The notes beneath the pieces are model-generated. The model was not told the DNA's origin. It saw nothing but the letters and a program-made list of their open reading frames with translations, and searched no databases. A stretch of DNA of 64,000 nucleotides from Flavobacterium aerium (GTDB lineage: Bacteria > Bacteroidota > Bacteroidia > Flavobacteriales > Flavobacteriaceae): NCBI RefSeq assembly GCF_030766725.1, contig NZ_JARQWR010000001.1, positions 248,001 through 312,000 on the forward strand, written 5' to 3'. Both the position numbers and the translations under genes were made by a program. Shown piece by piece: positions 1 to 7,159 of this stretch (within the stretch, counting starts at the first letter, position 1; every line of letters starts with the position of its first letter).

Positions 1-87
1 AATTATAATTCCGGATCACATGAACTGTTCCTACGATTTGAGCTTTTTGAGAACTACGATAGAATCGTTTCACCACGCTATTTCTAA
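1..87 (+). CDS. PorP/SprF family type IX secretion membrane protein (C-terminal fragment)
   Basis: Only the last 28 codons are in the window. Frame 1 reads to a TAA at 85-87 and ends in RIVSPRYF, which resembles the usual C-terminus of PorP/SprF-family outer membrane proteins; these work with type IX secretion and with surface adhesins in Flavobacteriia. An OmpA/PD40 protein starts 19 nt downstream, a pairing that is common for this family and suggests one operon. The start and the rest of the gene lie outside the window, so the call rests on the tail motif and on the neighbour. Confidence 0.72.
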   Translation, partial: NYNSGSHELFLRFELFENYDRIVSPRYF

Positions 88-106
88 TTATTAAAAACGA
101 ATTCTT

Positions 107-2044
107 ATGACAACTAAAATACTCTTTTTTTTACTGCTTGGTATCACGACTGCCTATGCTCAGGAAGGAGAAATTAAATCGGCAGATAAAAAGTATGAGC
201 AATTTGCTTACATCGATGCCATAAAGACCTATGAACGAGTAGCAGAAAAAGGGTATAAATCAGTCGATTTGTTCCAGAAATTAGGAAATGCATACTATTT
301 TAATAGTGAATTAGACAAAGCCGAAAAATGGTATACCGCTCTTTTTGCCCTAAATCAGTCCATACCTGTTGAATATTATTACCGCTATGCTCAAAGTTTA
401 AAACGAGTAGGAGAATATAAAAAAGCAGATGAAATTATGAATCAATTTTTACAGAAATCATCATTAGATATTCGAGCACAATTATACAATCAACAAAAAG
501 ATTACCTCAAAGTAATTCAGGAAAACTCTGGAAGATATACAATTAAAGAAGCCGGAATTAATTCCGAATACTCAGACTATGGTGCCAGTATAACCGGTAA
601 CCAACTTGTTTTTACATCATCCAGAGACATTGCCGGATTATTTAGAAAAACAGACAAATGGAATAACCAGTTCTTTACGAATTTGTATAGTTCCAAAATA
701 AATACAGACGGAAGTTTAAATAAACCGGAAAAATTTCAGGGAGAGGTAACAACAAAATACCATGAATCCACTCCAGTTTTCACAAAAGATGGGATGACAA
801 TGTACTTTACCCGAAATAATTATTTGCATAGAAAGAAGCAGAAAAGTAAAGACAAAACAGTGCTTTTAAAGATATATAAAGCAGTTCTGAAAGATAATCA
901 ATGGACAGAAGTTATAGAATTACCGTTTAATTCGAATGAATACAGTACAGCTCATCCCGCTTTAAGTTCAGATGAAAAAATGTTGTATTTCGCTTCAAAT
1001 ATGCCCGGGACAAAAGGAGAGTCAGATTTATTTCGTGTGAAGATTTTTGCGAATGGAAATTATGGAAAACCAGAAAATTTAGGAGATAAAATTAATACAG
1101 AGGGAAAAGAAACATTTCCTTTTCTTTCTGCAGATGATGAACTCTATTTTGCATCCGACGGTCATCCAGGATTAGGAGGATTAGATGTTTTTGTTTCACC
1201 ATTGGAAAAAGACGATACCTATCAAAAAGTATTTAATGTAGGACAACCAATCAATAGTAATAGTGATGATTTTGCTTTCTTAATTGATAGTAAATCCAAA
1301 AATGGTTTCTTCTCCACAAATAGAGCAGGAACAATTGGGTACGATGATATCTATAAACTACATGAAAAGCAACCCTTACATTTTAAATGTGAACAATTAA
1401 TCAGCGGAATAATTACCGATGTGGATTCCAAAGAACAATTAGAAGGAGCACAAGTAGTATTATACGATGCCAATTTTAATAAAATTATTGAAACGGTAAC
1501 TGATGAAAGAGGGGAATTTGCTTTTGAAGCAGAATGTGAATACAATTACTACATAAGAGTTTTAAGTAAAGAATATGAAACGAAAGAAGTAAATGTTGTT
1601 ACGCCTAAACTATCTGGAGAAACAATGGTAAATATCCAATTGGATAAGAAAATCAAATCGGTAACTATGGGAGACGATCTTGCTAAAATCTTTGGAATTA
1701 AGATTATCTATTTTGATTTCAATAAATCGGACATCAGATCAGATGCGGCATTGGATTTAGAAAAGATAATTACAGTCATGAAAGAATATCCAAAAATGAA
1801 AATTGATATCCGTTCCCACACCGATAGTAGAGCGAGCACTCGATACAATGAACGATTATCCGATAAGCGAGCAAAATCGACTATGGCTTATATGATTAAG
1901 AATGGAGTTGATAAAAATCAACTTACTGCCAAAGGATATGGAGAATCTCAACTGGTAAATGATTGCAGTGATACTGTAGATTGTACAGAAGAACAACATC
2001 AAGCGAATAGACGAAGTGAGTTTATTATTACAGCGATGGAATAA
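107..2044 (+). CDS. OmpA family protein with TPR, PD40 beta-propeller and carboxypeptidase-regulatory-like domains
   Basis: A 645-aa envelope protein. A signal peptide (residues 1-18, ending TAYAQ) is followed by TPR-like helices (about 20-125), PD40/WD40-like repeats (about 150-410, for example LSSDEKMLYFASNMPGTKGE), a carboxypeptidase-regulatory-like beta-sandwich (about 430-510) and a C-terminal OmpA peptidoglycan-binding domain (about 530-645) with the HTDSRAS...NERLSDKRA motif. Proteins with this architecture usually follow a PorP/SprF gene and are thought to anchor or support T9SS surface components. The ATG is 19 nt after the PorP/SprF stop, so co-transcription is likely. The exact partner adhesin is unknown because it would lie upstream of the window. 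Confidence 0.9.
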   Translation: MTTKILFFLLLGITTAYAQEGEIKSADKKYEQFAYIDAIKTYERVAEKGYKSVDLFQKLGNAYYFNSELDKAEKWYTALFALNQSIPVEYYYRYAQSLKRVGEYKKADEIMNQFLQKSSLDIRAQLYNQQKDYLKVIQENSGRYTIKEAGINSEYSDYGASITGNQLVFTSSRDIAGLFRKTDKWNNQFFTNLYSSKINTDGSLNKPEKFQGEVTTKYHESTPVFTKDGMTMYFTRNNYLHRKKQKSKDKTVLLKIYKAVLKDNQWTEVIELPFNSNEYSTAHPALSSDEKMLYFASNMPGTKGESDLFRVKIFANGNYGKPENLGDKINTEGKETFPFLSADDELYFASDGHPGLGGLDVFVSPLEKDDTYQKVFNVGQPINSNSDDFAFLIDSKSKNGFFSTNRAGTIGYDDIYKLHEKQPLHFKCEQLISGIITDVDSKEQLEGAQVVLYDANFNKIIETVTDERGEFAFEAECEYNYYIRVLSKEYETKEVNVVTPKLSGETMVNIQLDKKIKSVTMGDDLAKIFGIKIIYFDFNKSDIRSDAALDLEKIITVMKEYPKMKIDIRSHTDSRASTRYNERLSDKRAKSTMAYMIKNGVDKNQLTAKGYGESQLVNDCSDTVDCTEEQHQANRRSEFIITAME

Positions 2045-2061
2045 AACATAAGTGTAGAAAG

Positions 2062-2093
2062 ATTCAGGTGAAAATAAAGTAACCTGAGTTTTT
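2062..2093 (+). terminator. Probable intrinsic terminator of the PorP/OmpA operon
   Basis: ATTCAGGT and ACCTGAGT pair around a 12-nt loop and run into TTTTT, 18 nt after the OmpA-family stop codon. The stem is only about 8 bp with one wobble pair, so strength is uncertain. Confidence 0.5.
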
Positions 2094-2150
2094 ACTACAG
2101 TACAAATGAAGTTTGGATTACAAAAATAAAGAGTACAAAACCGAAAGATT

Positions 2151-2510
2151 GTGGAGAATACAATATTAGTGCATGATACCAGTCGCTTCTTTTACCGTCA
2201 TTTTAAAAGAGAATATTCGACGTATTCATTCGAATATTTTTCAGGAGAGGAAGATCACCAAAAGGAATATTTCGAACAATTTAAATTAATGATTTTTATT
2301 ATGGGAAGCCCAATTGAAATGATTGATTTTTTTAAAATATACAATAAAAATATACCTATAATTTTTTGCTGTCCTTTTGAAAAACATTTTTTCCTGAGAA
2401 AGCAAGAAATGGAATTAATAGGGGAGAATATCAAATTAGTAGATGTTTCAGGAACCAAAATAGAGCTTAAAAAACAATTAAAGCCCTATTTCGAAACATG
2501 TAATGATTAA
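2151..2510 (+). CDS. Hypothetical protein, possibly a degenerate receiver-like fold
   Basis: A 119-aa protein that I do not recognise. The only upstream start is GTG at 2151. The layout of hydrophobic strands (TILVHDTS, LMIFIMG, IPIIFCC, IKLVDVSG) separated by helices recalls a flavodoxin or receiver fold: the D at residue 9 could match the acidic pocket, but no clear phospho-acceptor Asp is present where LMIFIMGSP runs. There is no signal peptide or membrane segment. It lies 106 nt after the OmpA gene and the putative terminator, so it may have its own transcript. Function unknown; the fold comparison is inference only. Confidence 0.55.
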   Translation: MENTILVHDTSRFFYRHFKREYSTYSFEYFSGEEDHQKEYFEQFKLMIFIMGSPIEMIDFFKIYNKNIPIIFCCPFEKHFFLRKQEMELIGENIKLVDVSGTKIELKKQLKPYFETCND

Positions 2511-2552
2511 TAGTAAGATAGAGTTTTTTGAGTTAGTTTTTTTTTTTGATAG

Positions 2553-2957
2553 CTGCAATCACCTACCACGTTAGCACATTTGATTAGGATGCTAACGTGT
2601 AGGATTGTAGTTCACGATATGAAAAGAGAAACGCTAAATTCTTGTCTTGAAAAAATAGAATAAAACCAAGTTTTAGGAAGTTACTTGGTTGGTGAATGCT
2701 ACAGTTTCTATTGCATTGATTTTGACATCAGATTGATGCGTAGAACTGTAGTAATTCATTTTAAAGGTTATTAGAAAATAAAATTTAAGAAAGTTTGTGA
2801 GTGCTACAGTTCCTATTACGTAGGTTTATTCAAATGCCAGGCCAATGTGTAGGACTGTAGTGGCTCATAACAAAAATATAATGTTGTTCATTTTTGAGAG
2901 TTGTGAACGCTGTAGTTCCATGGCGTTAGTTTCTAAAACTAACGCTTAGGGATGCAG
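2553..2957. repeat. Array of four related long hairpins in a gene-poor stretch
   Basis: The gene-free stretch 2511-3016 holds four imperfect inverted repeats at 2553-2610, 2699-2751, 2804-2860 and 2910-2957, with start-to-start spacing of 146, 105 and 106 bp. Each has a conserved outer stem of the type GTGAxxGCTACAGTTCCTA paired with TAGGACTGTAG, while the inner stem differs between copies but still pairs: CACGTTAGCA/TGCTAACGTG in the first and GCGTTAGTTT/AAACTAACGC in the fourth. Preserved pairing with changed sequence suggests selection for structure in RNA or as a cruciform. I recognise no known family. Confidence 0.75.
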
Positions 2958-3016
2958 TATAGTAAAAGTAGTTTCATTTAAAATTAAAGGCCAAGAGCCA
3001 CAAAATCAAAATAATT

Positions 3017-3121
3017 ATGGAGTTTTTCTTGACAGTAGTGAATACAGTAATCTGTATTTTAGGGATTATCTATCTTTTTTATATGCTAGAAATATATAAA
3101 GGTAAACGCAATAAAAAATAA
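3017..3121 (+). CDS. Possible 34-aa single-membrane-segment peptide
   Basis: An ATG-to-TAA frame of 34 codons directly follows the hairpin array. The peptide has one hydrophobic stretch (about residues 3-24, with VNTVICILGIIYLFYML) and a basic tail ending KGKRNKK, the classic positive-inside form of a small bitopic protein. There is no clear ribosome binding site, which is normal in Bacteroidota, and no recognisable family. It could be a chance frame. Confidence 0.35.
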   Translation: MEFFLTVVNTVICILGIIYLFYMLEIYKGKRNKK

Positions 3122-3148
3122 GTTGGTTTAGGTAACCCCCGCATAAAT

Positions 3149-3613
3149 TTATAACCCTTGCGGAAATCGATCCCCTACTAAATTCAGCTCAATACCATGT
3201 TCTAAATAAGCTTTTAACCCAGCTAGAACTAGAGTGAAGCCTTCAGTAGAATTTCGAACTTCAGTTACAATCTCTTCCGTATTTCCTTTAAAACCACTGT
3301 TTAAGACACTCACGAAGGTTTTGGAATTACCCAAGGATTTGAAGTTCCATTCTACGGAGGCTTTTTCTTTTGAATTTGCCCATTCAATAAGGATTGTTTC
3401 ATTTGGAACAATCGATTTGACGGTTAATGCAGTAGAGTGATTGTACATTTCCCAAGTCCATATAATTTCTTTTCCCTCCTCTAATTTTCCAGTGCTTTTG
3501 GTAAACCAAAAATGAGTGGTAATCTCAGGATTAATAAATGCTTCAAATACCTCATCGATTGGTTTTCGAATGAGCATAGCAGCTTCGGCAGTAAAGTTGT
3601 TTTGTGAAGACAT
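3149..3613 (-). CDS. SRPBCC / AHSA1-type domain protein
   Basis: A 154-aa soluble protein of the START/Bet v 1-like SRPBCC superfamily. It shows the family opening (ML-IRKPIDEVFEAFINPE), then the W-F-T-K-STG-LEEG turn, WTWEMY and the conserved EW near the middle, and a long C-terminal helix (GFTLVLAGLKAYLEHGIEL). These domains bind hydrophobic ligands; the AHSA1 branch is often linked to stress or resistance regulation, but the ligand cannot be read from sequence. The gene is divergent from a Crp-family regulator 71 bp away, so the two probably share a control region. Confidence 0.82.
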   Translation of the reverse strand: MSSQNNFTAEAAMLIRKPIDEVFEAFINPEITTHFWFTKSTGKLEEGKEIIWTWEMYNHSTALTVKSIVPNETILIEWANSKEKASVEWNFKSLGNSKTFVSVLNSGFKGNTEEIVTEVRNSTEGFTLVLAGLKAYLEHGIELNLVGDRFPQGL

Positions 3614-3656
3614 AGTAATCGTTTTATAAGTAATATAAAAATAAACAATAAAAAGT

Positions 3657-3664
3657 TAGCTTTG
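3657..3664 (+). promoter_or_regulatory. -7 promoter box of the Crp-family gene
   Basis: TAGCTTTG fits the Bacteroidota -7 consensus TAnnTTTG exactly and lies 20 nt before the ATG at 3685. No strong -33 TTG is seen upstream, so the promoter may need help or be weak. Confidence 0.5.
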
Positions 3665-3684
3665 TGATATACTAAACTTATAAA

Positions 3685-4263
3685 ATGAAAGCACCTGTAA
3701 ATCTTGCAACCCATATCCAGAAGTTTGTAGTACTGAATGAAGAAGAAATTCAGCAGGTACAAACCTTTTTTGCGGCAGTACAGGTAAAGAAAAAAGAATA
3801 CATCTTAGAAGAAGGAACAATCTGTAAAAACAATTACTTTGTTGAAAAAGGATGCTTGCGGATGTTTTTCAGAAATGAGAAAGGAGTAGAGCAAACAACC
3901 CAATTTGCCATTGAAAACTGGTGGATTTCTGACTATATGAGTTTCACGATGCAAAGTCCGGCAACCTTCAGTATACAAGCAGTAGAACATTCGGAGATTA
4001 TATCAATTAGTATAGAAAAACTAGAAGAAATGTTTCTACAAGTTCCAAAAATGGAACGCTATTTTAGAGCAGTCTATCAGAAAACAACTGCGGCCAATCA
4101 AATCCGGATGAAATACCTGTATGAATTTTCCCGAGAAGAACAATACCGACATTTCAGTACCAGCTTCCCAGAATTTATCCAACGGATACCTCAATACATG
4201 CTAGCGTCCTATCTCGGATTTACACCAGAATATTTGAGTGAAATACGAAAAAAACAACCCTAA
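3685..4263 (+). CDS. Crp/Fnr family transcriptional regulator
   Basis: A 192-aa protein with an N-terminal cyclic-nucleotide-binding-like beta-roll (KKKEYILEEGTICKNNYFVEKGCLRMF, then IENWWISDYMSF) and a C-terminal helix-turn-helix (YMLASYLGFTPEYLSEIRKK). This short form, ending right after the recognition helix, is common in Bacteroidota and is not known to bind cAMP; the canonical cAMP-contact Arg/Ser pair is not evident. The next gene on the same strand is an AhpD-like protein, with a 16-bp palindrome between them that may be the operator. Target and effector are inferred from position only. Confidence 0.88.
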   Translation: MKAPVNLATHIQKFVVLNEEEIQQVQTFFAAVQVKKKEYILEEGTICKNNYFVEKGCLRMFFRNEKGVEQTTQFAIENWWISDYMSFTMQSPATFSIQAVEHSEIISISIEKLEEMFLQVPKMERYFRAVYQKTTAANQIRMKYLYEFSREEQYRHFSTSFPEFIQRIPQYMLASYLGFTPEYLSEIRKKQP

Positions 4264-4271
4264 TTTGATTT

Positions 4272-4287
4272 CTTAAACCAGTTTAAG
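4272..4287. promoter_or_regulatory. Palindrome, candidate Crp-family operator upstream of the AhpD-like gene
   Basis: CTTAAACCAGTTTAAG is a perfect 7-2-7 palindrome. A likely -7 element (GACCTTTG, one mismatch to TAnnTTTG) lies at 4309-4316, placing the palindrome centre about 42 bp before the predicted start of transcription, the position used by class II Crp-family activators. A weak terminator for the Crp gene is the alternative, since a few Ts follow. Confidence 0.5.
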
Positions 4288-4338
4288 TTTTCAGATATTC
4301 TTAATTACGACCTTTGATAAACACTAAAAGAAGTAATC

Positions 4339-4773
4339 ATGAGTAATAGAATCAACATTGCGGAAACAGATGCAGAAGCTTATAAAGCTATGCTTGGACT
4401 TGAGAAATATTTGTCAACGACTCAATTGACATCAACCCACAAAGAGCTTATAAAAATAAGAGCCTCTCAGATTAATGGTTGTGCTTTTTGCATTAATATG
4501 CATACAAAAGACGCTCGTAAATATGGAGAAACAGAACAACGTATTTATTTATTAAATGCATGGCGTGAAACCACACTATTTACCAAAGAAGAAGAAGCGA
4601 TATTAGCCCTGACAGAAGAAGTTACATTGATTAACCAACACGTTTCGGATGCGACCTATAAAGCAGCTGCAACTCTATTTGATGAAAAATATTTAGCTCA
4701 GATTATTATGGCTATTGTTGTTATTAATGCTTGGAATCGAATTGCAATCACAACACAACTACCTGTCGAATAA
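4339..4773 (+). CDS. Carboxymuconolactone decarboxylase / AhpD-like protein
   Basis: A 144-aa protein of the CMD/AhpD fold. The redox motif NGCAFCINMHTKDARK contains the CxxC pair and the following His that AhpD-type alkylhydroperoxidases use, and LLNAWRETTLFTKEEEAILALTE is the usual helix after it. Members reduce peroxides, often as part of small stress operons; substrate is not known here. It follows a Crp-family regulator by 75 nt and ends at a strong bidirectional terminator shared with the convergent doxX-type gene. Confidence 0.88.
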   Translation: MSNRINIAETDAEAYKAMLGLEKYLSTTQLTSTHKELIKIRASQINGCAFCINMHTKDARKYGETEQRIYLLNAWRETTLFTKEEEAILALTEEVTLINQHVSDATYKAAATLFDEKYLAQIIMAIVVINAWNRIAITTQLPVE

Positions 4774-4795
4774 TAAGTGATCATTATACAAACAA

Positions 4796-4819
4796 AAACA
4801 CACTCCTCGGAGTGTGTTT
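4796..4819. terminator. Bidirectional terminator between AhpD-like and DoxX genes
   Basis: AAACACACTCC and GGAGTGTGTTT form a perfect inverted repeat with A-rich and T-rich flanks, located between two convergent genes. Confidence 0.85.
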
Positions 4820-4824
4820 CTTAT

Positions 4825-5241
4825 TTAAGCCCTTTTCTTCTTTGCCTTTTTATCGGCTTTCCATTCATCAATACTGTAAGGGCCCGAACCAAAATAAGCA
4901 ATCATTAATGCACCACCTATAATACTCATGTTTTTCATAAAGGTGAGCGATTCAAGTTGATGCAACATCGGATCATCAATTTTCCAGAAACTGTTAATAA
5001 TCAAACTAACAGGAATCAGGAAAATGATAACGATCCAAGCACCCCATTTAGCCATGAAACCAAACAAGATACTGAGTGTTCCAACGAGTTGTAGTATTCC
5101 GGCAAAAGGAATCAGTATAAAAGCGAGAGGGACGCCCTTAATTTCTGCCTGATACACATAATCCGATGAAAACATGACTATAGAGGAATACATGAAAATT
5201 AAGCTGAATAAAATCCGGCCGATTAGTGGTATATATTTCAT
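4825..5241 (-). CDS. DoxX family membrane protein
   Basis: A 138-aa protein with four hydrophobic segments (about 5-24, 41-63, 69-87, 103-122) and the DoxX pattern IGRILFSLIFMYSS near the start, GILQLVGTLSILFGF in the second helix and a basic tail (KADKKAKKKRA). DoxX-type proteins are integral membrane proteins linked to thiol stress or quinone chemistry in some species; the role in this organism is not known. A long inverted repeat lies just upstream of the ATG and overlaps the expected promoter, so expression is probably regulated. Confidence 0.85.
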   Translation of the reverse strand: MKYIPLIGRILFSLIFMYSSIVMFSSDYVYQAEIKGVPLAFILIPFAGILQLVGTLSILFGFMAKWGAWIVIIFLIPVSLIINSFWKIDDPMLHQLESLTFMKNMSIIGGALMIAYFGSGPYSIDEWKADKKAKKKRA

Positions 5242-5258
5242 AATGTAATGTTTTTGGT

Positions 5259-5297
5259 AAATGCAAATGAATTACAATTTGTAATCCATTTACATTG
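5259..5297. promoter_or_regulatory. Long inverted repeat upstream of the DoxX gene
   Basis: Two 19-nt arms (5259-5277 and 5279-5297) match at 16 of 19 positions around one central base; the core ATTACAATTTGTAAT is perfect. It starts 18 bp before the doxX ATG on the minus strand and covers a near-consensus -7 box (TTCATTTG read on the minus strand), as expected for a repressor operator. The regulator is unknown; the neighbouring AraC-type gene is one candidate. Confidence 0.55.
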
Positions 5298-5365
5298 GTG
5301 ATGTTCTATAAAATTAAGATTTTATCATCGGAAAATGATGGTCACATTCGTGCCTATTTTGGTTG

Positions 5366-5399
5366 AAAAAAGGCTTTAAATGTTAAAGAATAGCCTTTT
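5366..5399 (+). other. Terminator-like hairpin ahead of the AraC-family gene
   Basis: AAAAGGCT and AGCCTTTT pair around a 16-nt loop and are followed by TTAATAAAAT. No plus-strand gene ends here, so this is either an attenuator in the leader of the AraC-family gene or a chance hairpin. Its end is only 16 nt before the TTG start used for that gene. Confidence 0.35.
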
Positions 5400-5414
5400 A
5401 ATAAAATATAAGAA

Positions 5415-6359
5415 TTGAATAATGATTATATTTATAGGATTGAAAATAAAGCAAACTTGAATACAGATACGATAAAGGAACATACTATAAGGGAAATGGT
5501 CAATGTGTTAGGTGATTCGCCACAATCGGAGCAATTACACGTATACATCGATCAGAAAGGAACAAGTGAAATACCTTTTGCTTACCCTTTCCGTTCTAAT
5601 AATTATTCGGTGCTTTTAATTCTTTCTGGAACCATGAAAATCCAATTGAATCTGGTGACCTATACACTGAAACCAAATGATTTGATTGTAACATTTCCAA
5701 AAACAGTACTTCATATTCTAGAAATAGAAGAACAAACACAAATGATAGCAGTAAGCTTTACCCTCGAGTTTGTCCATCAGAATAGTTTTAGAAGAAATGA
5801 AATAAATGCCTTTGATTTTTTTACCTCCAAATTTGCTTCAAAACTCCATCTTAACAATAAAGAACTAGTAAACATTGTTGCCTTATCACAGGTATTAATG
5901 GAGAAAAACTTGAACAGAAATCCATCATTATTTGGTAATGAAGTACTCAGTCATGCATTCAATTTACTGATGTATGAAGTAGCAGCATTATACAAGAAAT
6001 ACAATGCAGGAATAAAAGTTGAAATGTCCAGAAAAGAAGAATTAATGCTCTTGTTCTTTAGAATACTCGAGGAGAACTTTAAAAAGGAGCGAAGTGTACA
6101 TTTTTATGCCAATGCATTATGTGTAACAACGGGACATTTGACGAAAGTATTAAAAGAAATTTCTGGAAAAACAGCAGGACATTTAATTGATGATGCGGTT
6201 ATTCTGGAAGCTCGGTTATTACTTTCCAATCCCTCTTTAACCATAGCTCAGATTGCCGATGAATTACAATTTAGCGATCAATCCAGTTTTGGTAAATTCT
6301 TCAAAAAACACACAGGATATTCACCCTCCGAATACCGAAAAAAAGAAATAGCACTCTGA
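5415..6359 (+). CDS. AraC family transcriptional regulator
   Basis: Up to 314 aa, with an N-terminal cupin-like ligand-binding region (about 45-140) and a C-terminal double helix-turn-helix (about 215-312): HFYANALCVTTGHLTKVLKE, then SLTIAQIADELQFSDQSSFG and KFFKKHTGYSPSEYRKK. The start is uncertain. TTG at 5415 gives the length shown, while the first in-frame ATG at 5496 gives 287 aa and leaves both domains intact. The gene abuts the convergent lipoprotein gene with no gap. Targets are unknown; the divergent DoxX gene with its operator-like repeat is a possible one. Confidence 0.88.
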   Translation: MNNDYIYRIENKANLNTDTIKEHTIREMVNVLGDSPQSEQLHVYIDQKGTSEIPFAYPFRSNNYSVLLILSGTMKIQLNLVTYTLKPNDLIVTFPKTVLHILEIEEQTQMIAVSFTLEFVHQNSFRRNEINAFDFFTSKFASKLHLNNKELVNIVALSQVLMEKNLNRNPSLFGNEVLSHAFNLLMYEVAALYKKYNAGIKVEMSRKEELMLLFFRILEENFKKERSVHFYANALCVTTGHLTKVLKEISGKTAGHLIDDAVILEARLLLSNPSLTIAQIADELQFSDQSSFGKFFKKHTGYSPSEYRKKEIAL

Positions 6360-6917
6360 TTATTTTTTCTTCAAAAGCATAAGATAATAAATCTTATTTC
6401 CTTCAAAATTGGGATTACTCGTATTTGAAATTAAAAGATCAGGAGCCACTTTGTTTTGATTAAAATGGCCAACCAAAGAAATAATCTCGGGAGTAGGCAT
6501 TTTGGTTTTAAGGAATATAGAATCTTTGAGTTGAGCAGGACCAAAATAATCTGTGAATTCTTTAAAACGAAGTTGAGAGCTATAGAATCTCGGTATAGTA
6601 ATAGTAATCATATCCGATTGCTGAGTGTCGAAGGTAAGGTTAACACCCACTAAGAACAACGAATCCGATTGCGATTGATTTTCATGATAAACTTGAAGAG
6701 GTAAATATTTTGCAAAACGATTAGTCATTGCTAATAGCGAATCTTCTGTATACTTTGTAAAAGTAAGAGCATGAGCAATACTATCCGTGTAAATGATAAG
6801 CCGCTGTGAAGTAGATTTATCATGAAGTACAGATTCTAAATTCGGTTTTGGTTTTGTACACGCAAAACATACTGATAATAGTAAAATTAACCCATAATAT
6901 TTACAATTTACAATCAT
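6360..6917 (-). CDS. Hypothetical lipoprotein
   Basis: A 185-aa protein with a type II signal peptide: a hydrophobic stretch (YGLILLLSVCFAC) ending in a lipobox-like CFAC with the lipidated Cys at residue 20. The rest is a small soluble domain with alternating strands (LIIYTDSIAHALTF, DSLFLVGVNLTF, ITITIPRFY) and a C-terminal KIYYLMLLKKK. I do not recognise the family. It ends immediately next to the AraC-family stop, so there is no room for a terminator between these convergent genes. Confidence 0.7.
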   Translation of the reverse strand: MIVNCKYYGLILLLSVCFACTKPKPNLESVLHDKSTSQRLIIYTDSIAHALTFTKYTEDSLLAMTNRFAKYLPLQVYHENQSQSDSLFLVGVNLTFDTQQSDMITITIPRFYSSQLRFKEFTDYFGPAQLKDSIFLKTKMPTPEIISLVGHFNQNKVAPDLLISNTSNPNFEGNKIYYLMLLKKK

Positions 6918-6994
6918 AATTTAGTGTTTGAAAATCGATTAATAGCTACAATATAAGGATATAATTTCGGTTATTATCAAAATAATAATTGCAT

Positions 6995-7002
6995 TAGATT
7001 TG
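6995..7002 (+). promoter_or_regulatory. Possible -7 box upstream of the DUF4421 pair
   Basis: TAGATTTG matches TAnnTTTG exactly, but it lies about 155 nt before the ATG of the first DUF4421 gene, implying a long leader. No good -33 element is visible, so the assignment is tentative. Confidence 0.3.
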
Positions 7003-7159
7003 CTATATTCGATTCAAATTTGAGATGGAGTCAAATGAGTTATAAAAGATAAACATGCAAATAGTAAAAAGAATAGACTTTCTTATAACAGTTCTATTTT
7101 GAAGGAAAAAGTTCAGCACTAAAAATCTAATAATAAATGAAAATAACGATTGAACCCGC

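Noticed and set aside
1351..1545. Antisense and overlapping frames inside real genes (for example within the OmpA, RND, mgtA and leuS genes)
   Set aside because: They are shadows in the opposite or shifted frames, with no recognisable domains and no promoter or spacing of their own.
2553..2957. Hairpin array as a CRISPR array or integron attC cassette array
   Set aside because: Units are not identical, spacing is irregular (146, 105, 106 bp), no leader, Cas or integrase gene is near, and the inner sequences do not fit the attC core sites GTTRRRY/RYYYAAC.
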